Origin: Ophioceras dolichostomum
Taxonomy: Eukaryota > Ascomycota > Sordariomycetes > Magnaporthales > Ophioceraceae
Assembly: GCA_003049485.1 (NCBI GenBank)
Contig: PYST01000074.1
Location: 68,533 to 132,532 of the forward strand
Direction of reading: 5' to 3'
Length of the DNA: 64,000 nt
Each line of letters begins with the position of its first letter. Within the stretch, counting starts at the first letter, position 1. The notes beneath the pieces were generated by a model. The model ran no database searches, was not told where the DNA came from, and saw only the letters and a list, made by a program, of their open reading frames with translations. A program made the translations under genes and the position numbers. Positions 46,968 through 57,866 of the stretch are shown one piece after another.

Positions 46968-48897
46968 ATGTTGTCTAGAAGTGCCATTGCGCTCGCCTGT
47001 GCGGCCCTTGCGGCTGCACATGGAGATCATAGCGGCCAACAGACCCTGTCTGGCCCTCATGAGTCTCTGTGGTACAACAAACTGCCGGGAGACGGTGGCA
47101 CTCAAGTGAGTGATTTCGCTCTCAATGCATTGGGCTCTATTCTCGATGTCTGAATACCAGCCTGCTTGCTAACCACTGCCTTGGTTCTTACCTCTGGTCT
47201 AGGCCGACTCTGTCTTTTCCGGAATCTCGACCTTCGGCCGCCTGCCGTACAGACCGTGCCTTGGCCACAAGGACATTTCCTACGACATTGCCTTCATAGG
47301 TACGTCCCTACTTGAGACCTGCCGCCGGGAGCGTGGGAGCGAGAGAGACCCAGTTACAACGCTGATTGTTGTCGGGCGCAAACCACCCACCGGATCACTG
47401 ACCGAGTAAACCGGAATAGGGGCTCCGTTCGACACCGGCACGTCGTACCGCCCGGGTGCCCGCTTTGGTCCATCCGGTATCCGACAGGGTTCGCGTCGCC
47501 TCAACCTCTAGTAAGCCCATCGGAGGTGTAAACCTGTCTCTGTTCCTCTTCTCTCCGGGGATGGGGGGATCTGGAGCGATATGCGGACCCGTTAGCTAAT
47601 TGGGAGTCAGTGGCGGATACAATGTGCCGCTCCAAACGAACCCGTTCAACAGCTGGGCAACCGTGCTGGACTGTGGCGACATTCCCGTGACCTCGTGAGT
47701 GTTTACTTAAAGCCGTTCTCCTTGTCGGAAGTGCCTCAAGTCGCGGGGATCCACCTGCTAAAAAGTGGCGGCGACCACAGGTACGACAACACGTTCGCTC
47801 TTCATCAGATAGAGGAGGGTCACTTCAGCATTCTCTCGAGGCCTCCTGCGACGGACGCCGACAAGAAGGGCCCGGCCTTGAACAGCAAGACGCTACCCAG
47901 GGTCATCACCCTTGGAGGTGACCATACCATCACGCTGCCCCTGCTGAGGTCTATCAACCGAGCCTACGGTGTAAGTGCAATCCCCTTTTCCACGGACTCC
48001 GGCCTCTGTTGACTTGTGTCTTTCCGTGATATTTAGTCGATCAGCGTCATCCACTTTGACTCCCACTTGGACACCTGTGAGTCCATAGCCCCTGAACCAA
48101 GCCATGCCGTGGCAAGACGGGGCAAATATGCCTGCAAACGAGCCTCAGCAGCCTTGCTAATGAATTCTGTCCCCCGGATAATAAAGGGCGGCCGAAGGTC
48201 TTCGGCGGCTCTCCCTCGCACGTGGCTAGCATCAACCACGGGACGTACTTCTACCACGCCGCACAGGAAGGGCTGCTGAAGAACGACTCCAACATCCACG
48301 CCGGCATCCGCACCACCCTCAGCGGGCCCAGCGACTACGACAACGACGGCTACTGCGGTTTTGAGATCGTCGAGGCCCGCGAGATCGACACCATCGGGAC
48401 CGACGGCATCATCAAGAAGATTGTGGACCGCGTCGGGACCAGGAACCCCGTCTATCTGTCTCTTGATATCGACACTTTGGACCCGGCTTGTAAGAACACA
48501 TTAGCTCCTAGTTCTTTTCTGTTTCTCTGCGCTCTCCCCCTTGTTCTCGGTCGTCCATGAAAGCTGACAGAATGGGATGGGATCCAACCACCTCAGTCGC
48601 GCCGGCTACCGGAACTCCCGAGACTGGGGGCTGGTCTACGCGAGAGCTACGCACCATCCTGAGAGGCCTGGAGGGTATCAATCTCGTGGCTGCTGATATT
48701 GTTGAAGTCGCTGTAAGTTATGATAAGCAGTCTTCTTCTTCCTAGGGGAGGTTGCTAACGTGTAGATATAGCCCGCGTACGACACCAATGCCGAGCACAC
48801 CACAATGGCGGCCGCTGATGCGCTCTACGAGATCATGAGCATCATGGTGAAGCGAGGGCCACTCAGTATCGCTGAGGACAAGGAGGAGGAGCTGTAG
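46968..48897 (+). CDS. Agmatinase-type ureohydrolase with signal peptide
   Basis: Nine exons (46968-47105, 47203-47299, 47420-47510, 47611-47694, 47781-47970, 48037-48076, 48187-48489, 48597-48712, 48772-48897) encode 394 residues; all eight introns keep phase. The arginase/agmatinase fold is clear: FIGAPFDTGTSYRPGARFGP, GGDHT (His185), FDSHLDTW (Asp208, His210, Asp212) and SLDIDTLDP (Asp307, Asp309), the complete set of binuclear-Mn ligands. Such enzymes hydrolyse agmatine or related guanidino compounds to urea plus amine. The pattern SHLDTW and the YDNTxALxQIE region fit the agmatinase branch better than arginase. The N-terminus (M-LSRSAIALACAALAAAHG) looks like a cleavable signal peptide, so the enzyme is probably secreted or vacuolar, unlike the usual cytosolic agmatinases. 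The true substrate is not settled. Confidence 0.87.
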
Positions 48898-50922
48898 ACG
48901 CAAAACCAACAAGATGCTGACAGTGGAAGAGCCTTTTGAGAGTGTGCATCGTCGGGGTGTAGTGTGCATACAGTTCGGACTGAAGTGATGCTGCGAGGAG
49001 GCCACTGCAGTTTGCTTGGCGTCAAGTGAGTATAATAGGAGGTCCACGAGAATCTCAGGGGTAGAAAATGAGTGTGGGAGGCTGGCAGGTTAGCCTTGCT
49101 TGTGTGACCCTCTGATCGAAACGACTTAATCAGACACCCACCGCTACTCGTCCAGGTCTCTCTTAGTTCTAAGGGAATAGCAACTTACTAAACCCTCCGC
49201 ATCTTTGTCTCGGGGCTTTTGCTCCTATTCAGATGACACTGAGGAAAGCGGCAATCCCTCGCTCCTGCAATCGCTTGTGATGACACCCATGGCGCACGGG
49301 GTAGATCAACCGATACGTAAACCAGAATCGCGGTTTATGTGATGGAGGGGCAAGTACACTCAGTCTCTTGGTGCTTGTATTTGCACACTGGCCCAACCTA
49401 CCTCAGTTTCCCGTGAAGGGTCCAATGTCATCAACAGGAAAATAGGGGAGCGGCGTAGCATGGTGTGGTGGGAAGTTGCAGTTGTCCGCCGCAGTTCACT
49501 TCAAAACAACCTGCCGAATCAGGAAGCGTAGATGGCATGAAATGTTTCTTGGATCTTCATGCCACTCATGACCCTGCAGGGCAGCTGCCGACCTGCTAGG
49601 GGTCTTTCTTTCTTGCAATGGTTTGTTCGTGCTGTTTTCCAAAAAGAAACGGAGGAAGCCGTAGAAAGGCCGTGAAACAACGAGGGTGGTAAGCCACCCA
49701 ATCCGGTGGGAAGCTTTGAGCAGCCTGTGAGTGGGCAGTTGCGATTCTGGGGCGGAAATTCAGGGGTGGAAACAGGCAAGGAACAGGCTGCAAGACATCC
49801 ACGCTCACATCAATGATTGCACCGTGCTTGATCGAACCGCTGCCGATTTCCAGGGCAGGTAGGCACGAGATGCTTTTTGGTCTATCTCAGCTTCCCCCTT
49901 CAATGGTCGCTGCAAACTGCTGCTCTTTCTGAAGATAAATTTGAGTGAGGGAACAGCCGGTCTGGATAATGACGTCGAAGTTACACCTGTACAGGTTACT
50001 CGTTTCCCCACTATCACCACCTACCACAAAAAACAGCAACAGCGCCTTCCCGCCCAGCCGGGCTCATTCGAGTTCATTGTCCTTGGACGGCACAGCGGAG
50101 GCTGTTTTGACTTTTGATGAATGCCGCCGAGAAACCGACCCAATTGCCGTGGAAGGGGCATTATACAACGTAACCTTGACCGGTTGACGGGAGTGATAAA
50201 GACCTTATTGGTTCCTAGCCCCTGAAGGACTTCCCCTGTCCAGGATCGACAATGCCGTTTGGTGGGACGTTCAACCCCTCGAGGGATTGGCACCCGATGG
50301 TCATATTTCCTCACATCTCCCGACATATCAACCTCCCGTCGAAGGGAAGGACTATCTGGGGGCACCAACACCAGCACAGCAACAAATCTTCCCGGTTTCT
50401 GTTTCCCACCCCTTCCACTTTTTTTGTTTGACGATGGGCCGTGACTCCCGTGTTCATCTTCCAGGGTGGGAAAGACCGGGCCAAGTCGGCCGGCCTTTCA
50501 GGAAGGCTCAGGGGAGAGAGCAGAGACGGCTCTTTCCCATAATAACATGATATCGGCCTCGAGAGCTTCATTTTGCTCCGGCTCCTTCCCTCAGTTACTC
50601 GATCGCGCCTTGCGCGCATATACTCACGTTCCTCAACAGATCCTGTCTCTCGCTTGGAGCTGTTGCCGATAAAACCACTCAGAACAAATTCTCGAGGGGA
50701 TCCAAGGGCAGCTTTTCCCAACTCAACACAACCACCTCAGACATCATCACCGTCTTTGGCATCGATCTCTACGTCCTGCATCTTCATCTCCGTCACTCAT
50801 CCAGTCCTTTCCAGCCTACTCTATCCGGGGGTTCATCCCACGGAGCTGCTTGCACTCATTTGTCTTCACTACCAAACCTGCCACTCTTTCTCTCAAGTTC
50901 TTCCTAGAACAGCTCTCCCACC
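48898..50922. other. Intergenic, no gene seen
   Basis: The 3' flank of the ureohydrolase gene and the 5' region of the surface-protein gene, both plus strand. The last 200 nt before the start at 50923 are CT-rich, as for a fungal leader. Nothing else was recognised. Confidence 0.45.
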
Positions 50923-51842
50923 ATGAAGACCGCCACTCTCCTCCTGGTTGGCTCGGTGGCCCTGGCGAGTGCGCAGATAGAGATTGTGGACGGCGTCATC
51001 AAATGCCCCAAGCCCTTCGGCGCTTACTGCGTCGGCAATTCCCTTAAGACGGATATCATTGCCCGCTGTGATGCCGCCGGCGTCGGCCGCCGGGGCCGAT
51101 GCGGTGATGTGAGTACCCCCAGCAGAGCTCCCACCATCCAGCCTACCGTGCATACCTAGTTTACAGGCAGACGAGATGAATCTCTACTTCCTCCTTGCTA
51201 ACAGCTCGACCAGAACCTGGCTGGCATGCCTCCCATTGGCAATAGCATTGCTCTTTGCTACCAGTCCTCGGATGTGAGCGGAGATGCGGCTTGTAAGTCA
51301 ATCTACACCCACCACCAGAGTCTCCTCCAGTATCCGCCCTGGGCCTCGACAACACGAACCCAGGTTCCCTCTCTGGACTCTCCAGGCTGGCCTTGCCAGC
51401 TCGTAGGACCAAAGAAGTGATGAGCATGTTTCTGACAATGTAAACAGGCGAGAAGAACTGCGTCGTCTATGGCGGATCTGGTAATGGTAACGGCACCTTC
51501 AATCTGCCTAAGGACGTCTGCGTTCCTACGTACACCACCTCGGCCACGACTGCATCGGAGACGAGCACCGATACGTCAAGCGCCACATCGACGAGCACCG
51601 AGGCCGAGACTGAGACCACTTCCTCGACAACCTGCACCAGCGGGCACGGGGAGCCCACCGTCACTCTGACCTTCCCGCCTCTCACTCCCACCGTCCCGCC
51701 CACCGACACCTGGAAGCCCCTGCCTCCACTGACGACTACGACGACGAACCTCCCCACCGTGCCCACTGCCGCCGCTCCCGCTGTCCAGCAGGCCGGCGTC
51801 GCCATGGCGGCGTTCGGAGTGGCGGTTGCTTGCTTGCTCTAG
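50923..51842 (+). CDS. Secreted cysteine-rich GPI-type surface protein
   Basis: Three exons (50923-51108, 51214-51292, 51448-51842) encode 219 residues. A signal peptide (MKTATLLLVGSVALASAQ) is followed by a compact domain (about 19-110) with eight cysteines: KCPKPFGAYC, ARCD, GRCGD, ALCYQ, AACEKNC and DVC. A Ser/Thr/Pro-rich stalk (about 111-195) and a hydrophobic C-terminal segment (AGVAMAAFGVAVACLL) without a basic tail fit a GPI-anchor signal. The cysteine spacing lacks the paired CC of hydrophobins and does not follow the CFEM pattern as far as I can judge, so the family is unassigned. An alternative acceptor at 51204 would add three residues (Leu-Asp-Gln). Cell-wall or plasma-membrane location is inferred from the architecture. 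Confidence 0.72.
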
Positions 51843-52651
51843 ATGGAGAGCCTCGGCCTGTCCCTCCCGTTCAGTCTTCTCTTCGCAGCGTTTACCGTTG
51901 GAGGGCCAATCGCCGCAGTGGTGGTTCGGCTTCAGAGACAACAACAGGCCCGAGTGGACTGAATCCCTATTACTCCGAGCTTGCAACCTGTCGTCATTCG
52001 TTCATCCCCTCATCCCCTCTTTTGTTCTTTTCGGGACGTCGAGTAGTTGAAGAGAGACACAGTGAACAATATTTTTAGTATTTGCGAGGGCGCTGCCCCC
52101 AACTGATGCTTTTTGGGAGAAAGAGTCATACTAGACGGCCATTTTAGAAGTAATGGGAGAAGGTGGAGAGGAGGTGAGTGAAGCTTTGTTGGTCGGTTGT
52201 TGTTGGCCTTTTTTGGAACCATGTCATTCGGCTCTAATGAGAGAAGCAAAAGAAAAATGGATGAGAGGGAGAAAGAGAGAGACAGCTGCTACTTGCATAT
52301 CTTCTTTTAACGCAGATCAAGTCGCATCTGAGAGAGTCACACAGACAGATATAGACCAATCTTAGCTATCCACCAACCAGCCTAGATATCCATTAACACG
52401 ACGAGGCATATTGTTGCCTGATACAGCCAGCTGCTGCCGATTCAGTGGAAGAGATTCGATAACCGCTCCGAGATGTCTCTCTCCGGATGTGTGGCTCATT
52501 CGCCAGGAGAGTTCGCGATAGCTAGCCGCCTGTGTTCCCGCTGCGGAGCATCTACCGCCTGCGTGCAGTCTCTATGGGTATATGTATCTATTTGTGATAC
52601 AGATGCCACGGCGATAAGCCGTATACCATCAAAGCAGAGATACGTGGTCTT
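51843..52651. other. Intergenic between convergent genes
   Basis: The 3' regions of the surface-protein gene (+) and the HD-domain gene (-). AT-richer around 52060-52340. No gene was recognised. Confidence 0.45.
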
Positions 52652-53437
52652 TCAGTTCATGTCGTTCAGTTCCACAGGCAGCCCCTTTCCCGCAGGTCCG
52701 TCGCCCACCATCTCGCCGCCCCCGAGATCCCTCACAGCAAAAGCAGTCTCCTCAACGAACCACTCCTGAAACCGCAGCAGGCGCTCAGTCCGCTCCCGGC
52801 CCAGCTCCCTCCCGGCATCAGTCTTGAGCCTCGCCTGCACCTTCAGCAGCTTGTCCGTCAGGTGCTCCATCGACCCCTCCAGGCTCCTCCCGACCCGCGC
52901 CCCGCCGTACGTGAACAACCGCCCCAGCCCGACGGCGCCGATCGCGTCCAGCCGGTCGGCGTCCTGCACGACGCCCAGCTCCGGGTGCGCGGCCAGCACG
53001 CGCGCCACAAGGGCAGGGTTGGCCTTCTCGTGGTGCCAGCTGACGGCGGAGCAGATTTCTTGGACGGCGGATGCGAGGGCTTCGTCGCAGGTGCATGATT
53101 GGTCTTGGTCTTGGTCTTGGTCTCCTGTCCTGCTGCTGTTGAGGGACAGGAGGAGGGTTTTTATTGGATACGGGTCTGCTGCAGCTGCAGAGGCGGAGGT
53201 GTATTTCCTGTCGCCTATGTCGTGGAGGAGGGCGGAGAGGTTGACGAGGCGGAGGTTGAGGGGGGGTGTTGCGCTGGTGTCTGGGTGGAGGGAGGCGATG
53301 TGCCGGGCTAGACCGACGACGCGTTGGATGTGCGCCCAGTCGTGGGACGCGTCGTATTTGGACATGTGCTCTTTGACGGAGGCGGTGACTTTTTGGATGA
53401 GGGGGTCGGTGTCGGGGTTGTATGGGGCGGCGGCCAT
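52652..53437 (-). CDS. HD-domain phosphohydrolase
   Basis: A single exon encodes 261 residues. The HD metal site is complete: His32 in SHDWAHIQRV, the His72-Asp73 pair in ALLHDIGDRK, the HHEK at 135-138 and the aspartates of QDADRLDAIG (159-161). Helices around these match the YedJ-like HD superfamily, whose members hydrolyse phosphate monoesters or nucleotides with a divalent metal. The exact substrate is unknown. A DQ repeat (about 106-113), encoded by a (CTTGGT)n microsatellite at about 53100-53124, interrupts the loop between the HD pair and the HHEK motif. The start is the first in-frame ATG. The gene is divergent from esdC, with a 3.6-kb gap. Confidence 0.82.
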   Translation of the reverse strand: MAAAPYNPDTDPLIQKVTASVKEHMSKYDASHDWAHIQRVVGLARHIASLHPDTSATPPLNLRLVNLSALLHDIGDRKYTSASAAAADPYPIKTLLLSLNSSRTGDQDQDQDQSCTCDEALASAVQEICSAVSWHHEKANPALVARVLAAHPELGVVQDADRLDAIGAVGLGRLFTYGGARVGRSLEGSMEHLTDKLLKVQARLKTDAGRELGRERTERLLRFQEWFVEETAFAVRDLGGGEMVGDGPAGKGLPVELNDMN

Positions 53438-56400
53438 GATGATGGTTGTTGTTGTGACTGGTGTTGATGGTTTCTGTAGGATACGTGATGGTTGGAGATG
53501 AGCGATGTTGATGGCTTCCAGTCGTCGAACACCGAAATTCTTAGACCAAACATGTGCGAAGTTGAACAGTGTGAGTGCTCTCTAATATTTGACTACTCTT
53601 TCACGTTAAGTGCTCTTTCTTGGCCGAGTCGGTGTGAGGTCTGCATGACATATCCGTAGACAGTAGTCCGCTTCCGGGGCGGGGCTCCCGAAGTCGGCAC
53701 ACGGTGGGGTCCCCTAGCCCCTGGCCACGGCCGAAACGGCATTCCACAGCACCGGGGGTTTTATTCTTTTCTCTCTTGGCTCCGTTGTCCCTTTCGATCA
53801 TCATGCCATGCCACGCTGATCGACGAGACGACTAGAAGCTGTGGTCCTCGGTGATTGCATCGGAACCGCCTACTTCATCGTAGATCTCTATGTGCCCTCA
53901 TGCCTCATAGCTGCTGTCGTCCTACAGCCCACGAGATGACAATACATTGCATTGATGATGCTCTGCTTTTACTACATAGTGCACCGTGGCCTCCGAGAGA
54001 CGTGGTCCTCATTGCTAAGGTCCGAACGCCAAGAATGAGCGGCTATGTGATAGATACTAGATAGTCGAAGGTCTTATTAGTCTCCCCCTGTAGCCGGAGT
54101 CTTTCCAAGCGCCAGATCTCATCACGCGGCATCTTCCCTGGCTGGCGAGGATGGCGTCAGCTCGGACGCTCCCTTTTCCAAAGGTTCCGACAATCTGTGT
54201 CCGAGCGAGGCCGCCGCTGTCTGCCGACGAGATGCGGCAGTTGACTCGTGGTTTCCATCTAACTTAACCGCCTAACCGCCTGTCTGCCTGCCAACCTGCG
54301 TGCCTATCACGTCGATCACATCGAGAGTCCGTGAGCACAGACATCTGCCTGCCATCGAACAGGCGCTGCCGCGAAAGGCAGATTTCCACTTCTCATCATC
54401 CTTGACCGAGGCAGGTGAAAAGGTAGGTTGCATCTCGCCATCTTGGCGCACTTTTCTTGCAGGTATCACGGAAGAGGACATCCCTCCGTTCGTGGGCGGG
54501 GATGTGTGATGAAGTTCGACCGACAAACATACCCGCCGAAGCTACCTAGTCGGTAAGCAGATGATTGCGTGCATGCATTAGTCCCTCCGAATGCAGGTCG
54601 TCCCTGCACTGCAGCGGAGCACCAGAGCTCGGTCTTTTCAGCTCCCTTTCCGGTGCTTGCTCGCCAGAGACAGTGCTTGGGAGGGCGAAAGAATGAGCAA
54701 GGCAAATGATGTGCCGGCTCGGTGCTTTACTGCGGAGCTTTGCCGCCGCCAAAATGGGAAGCTGAGAAGAGGGGGGGTGATGGAAAAAGGGCCTCGTGGG
54801 AACCTGCATGATACTGGTAGGAACATGGAGACGAGGCCATACGAGCAATCACTCAGCTACCTTACCTTCTTCATCAGCAAGTTTGTCCGAATGGATAGTG
54901 GGGGGTGGGGATCAAAGGAGACGAGATGGCTGGACAGGCCAACTTGCCTGGCGGCGATGACCGGGAAGCTTGGAATATTGAATATACGCATGTCTCAGAC
55001 CCCAACGGCCAATAGAGTTGAGAGGCGGCCGATATCCAGACCGCGGGGCGTATATCGATCTGTCCCTGCCCGTCAAAACCTCCACTTTTCGCTCCTCTCC
55101 GTGGAGAAGGGACACGATCGAATATCGAGGGGCATCCCCTGGACTACACAGGATGGCCGGTTGCGCAATTTCTGTTCGTTCACCAACCCGGAGAAAAATG
55201 ATCGACGATAACATCACGCAAGCAAGCTGGCAAGCAAGCTCAGCGCGCCGAACCAACCTCCCCAGGTCTCCCCTGGTGCCACGGCAGCCCGTCGGCAATC
55301 TTTTTGGGCTTTGTTCCAGGCTTCTTCCAATGGGCATCGCCCTCAGCGTGCGTCTTGCATGCATGAGATGGTTGCATCTTACTGGAGTCTCAAGCCGGAC
55401 TGCTCACGGGAGCAGACCCGAGCAGGGAAACCCAACTCTCCTTTGCTGCTTTCTTCTTGTTTTCTTGCTTTGATGGCCGAGCAAAGCAGGGCGCTGCTCC
55501 TGTGGTACATCGGGCAGAGCAAGAGAGAGAACAAGAAGCTCTCTGCATGCAGTGCATGGGCATGCATGCAGTCGCCCCTCCCTCGCCCCTATCCAAGAAG
55601 GTCGGATGGACTGTCCCCTCCTTCCCGGCTCCGCTTGGGTGCCCGGCTGCCCTGGTCTTTCGCTCCCAAATGAGGGCTCGTCGCTTGTCATCGCGGCTGA
55701 TTTGTGGTGCACTGTGATGTGGGAAACGATCTGCTCAGGCATGTGTGCTCTCTTGGAATTTCCATTTCCACAAGGTGCGGTAAGGTGCAGGTCACAACGG
55801 GGATTGCCATTGGTCCAGGGCAGCTTAGGGCGCTATGCCGCTGCCATGCAGGTCGCGGCCTGCTCCCCCGGCCGTTATTGGCCAATGACCGTTCGAGTTT
55901 AAACGCCCTGAAAGCTTACTAGCGTGGATTTGCAGACCCGCCCGGGCAATCAACGACGTGCATTTCGTCCTCTCAACGCTCTCCCCTTTGCCTCTTCAAC
56001 CCATCCGTCTTGCTTGTGCTGCTCGTGTTCCCCCAATGACAGAGGAGGACCGTCACTATCACCTCCGCTCGCGCAGCGGGCAATCCCTTGCTCCCTTGCT
56101 CCCATGGACCCCTCCCGCCATCGCTCCTCCTACTGCACCGCACCACCCGACCTCTCCCATCACCGCATTTGCTGTGTGCGTGTCCCACCCATCCCCGAAG
56201 ACTTAACCGCCGAACTCGCGGAACTTGCAGTAGCGCATTAGGGGTATTACCCATCGCTTGAGGGCGTTGCACTACCAGCGGGAAGTGGCAGCGGTCGTGT
56301 TGCTCTGTTAAGATCCCCTCCCGTACATCCAGAGTGACTCCAGAGTGACTCCATTGTGATATTGATTGCTGATGCTCCACCGGATGCGTGAGGCTTCCCA

Positions 56401-57017
56401 TGATCGCGTCTCTCATTGGCTTCGCATGTCGGCCCGCATTCAACCATGGAGGGAGAGCAGAGTGAGAGGGACAGAGTCTCGTGGGCGAGTTGCACTGCTT
56501 GGCGCAGAGGCAAACCCGGGTGTCCAGAGGTAACCAGAGGGAACTGAGGGAACTTGAGGTAACCACCAAGGCTGGCCTCAATATCGGGCCCATCCATATA
56601 ATGGCTGGGCCTCACCCTCATGTTTTCCTTCTCTTTTCTTCTTCTTTCCTTTCTTCAGCAAGCCTGTTAATCACTGAAGCCGTTTTTCTGTTTTTTGTCT
56701 TTTCCCCTTTTTTCCTCTTTCCTCACTTCTTCACCACGAGCTGTGCTCTGGTAGACCTAATACACCAACTTCACAATAATCTCAAAAAAATAAACACCAA
56801 AAAAACATCACGAAGCTTGACTGGTTCAGCTTTGCAAACACATACACTTTCACTTCACAAAGATTATACACATCATACAACGGAATCTCCAGCTTCACTT
56901 GCTCGTCAGCGCCTTTTTTCCACACGAAGTACTTCTCAAAATCACGCATCACAAACCTCGTTTCCAAAGCCGCATAAATCTCTTATTTAATAATTAACAA
57001 CAATCACTTCTGTCAAA
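53438..57017. other. Long divergent intergenic region
   Basis: A 3.6-kb gap between the 5' ends of the HD gene (-) and esdC (+). A TATAATG string (about 56597-56603) lies about 415 bp before the esdC start. The stretch 56620-57010 is CT- then CA/AT-rich, like the leader of a well-expressed fungal gene. Open frames such as 54591-55211 show no family and are not annotated. Confidence 0.45.
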
Positions 57018-57866
57018 ATGTCGACTCAACTTTCGTTCTCTCTTCGCGTTTCTTCCGGCGTCAAGTCCGTCCACCTTCTCGGTTCCTGGGACAACTACAA
57101 CGGCCAGCTCCCGCTGTCCAAGGACAAGACCTCGTCCAAGTCTGGCTCGTGGAAGGGCACCTTCCGCTTCCCCGGCTCCACTCTCGAGGCTGGCCAGCGC
57201 TACTGGTACTACTACATCATCGATGGCTACCACTGCGCCCACAACCCCAGCGAGGCCTCGACCGTCGAGCCCACCACCGGCCGGTCGCTGAACATCCTCG
57301 ATGTTGCCAAGTCCTCCTCCAAGTCGTCGTCCTCCTCGTCCAAGAGCTCGTCGCGCCACTCGTCCAGCTCGTCCAAGTCGCACCGCCGCTCCGGCGATGT
57401 CGCCAAGGGCCGCCCCCTGTCCGTCTCGCAGATCAAGGCCCCCAAGCCCATGTCGCCCCACGCGACCCGCCACATCCTTGACGGCAGCTACGACGACGAC
57501 GAGGTCGCCGAGCTCGCTGAGCGCTTCGGCTCTGCCAGCTTCGACGAGTACGACGAGGACATCATCACCGACTTCGGCACCACCAGCTCCTCGCCCATGT
57601 CGTCCCTAGGCGGCTCCGACCTGTCGTACCGCTCCGACAGCTCCAGCCCGAGCTCCAGCCTGTCCTCGTCGTCTGGCTACTCCACCCCGTCATCCGAGTG
57701 CTCGTCCTGCACCTGCGAGCGCTACGGCATCACCCGCAAGGGCGACCGCGTCCGCCTGGACTGCGGCGGCTCGCGCTGCGGCTACGACAACATGTCCGAC
57801 TGCTCGTCCGAGGAGGATGAGTACGTCTCGCACTCCAGCCGCCGCCACGGCGTTGTCGTCCGCTAA
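57018..57866 (+). CDS. esdC: EsdC-like protein with CBM48/AMPK glycogen-binding domain
   Basis: A single exon encodes 282 residues. The N-terminal domain (about 5-95) has the CBM48/AMPK-beta form: VKSVHLLGSWDNYNGQLPLS, the SWKGTFRF strand, and QRYWYYYIIDGYHCAHNP, with the aromatic and Asn residues used for glucan binding. Next come a Ser-rich linker (about 100-125), a conserved-looking AELAERFGSASFDEYDEDII segment and a cysteine-rich C-terminus (SSCTCERYGITRKGDRVRLD, then CGGSRCGY). This fits the filamentous-fungal EsdC family, named from the Aspergillus nidulans early sexual development gene and often labelled GTP-binding protein without a visible G domain. Codons are strongly C-ending, more so than in the neighbours, which suggests high expression. 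Glycogen binding is inferred from the fold. Confidence 0.77.
   Translation: MSTQLSFSLRVSSGVKSVHLLGSWDNYNGQLPLSKDKTSSKSGSWKGTFRFPGSTLEAGQRYWYYYIIDGYHCAHNPSEASTVEPTTGRSLNILDVAKSSSKSSSSSSKSSSRHSSSSSKSHRRSGDVAKGRPLSVSQIKAPKPMSPHATRHILDGSYDDDEVAELAERFGSASFDEYDEDIITDFGTTSSSPMSSLGGSDLSYRSDSSSPSSSLSSSSGYSTPSSECSSCTCERYGITRKGDRVRLDCGGSRCGYDNMSDCSSEEDEYVSHSSRRHGVVVR

Noticed and set aside
51204..51213. Alternative upstream acceptor in the surface-protein gene
   Set aside because: It is in frame but lies right after the CTAAC branch site, too close for normal splicing, so the acceptor at 51213 is preferred.
54591..55211. 206-codon plus-strand frame in the esdC upstream gap
   Set aside because: There is no domain, an irregular amino-acid mix and no supporting splice or promoter context.
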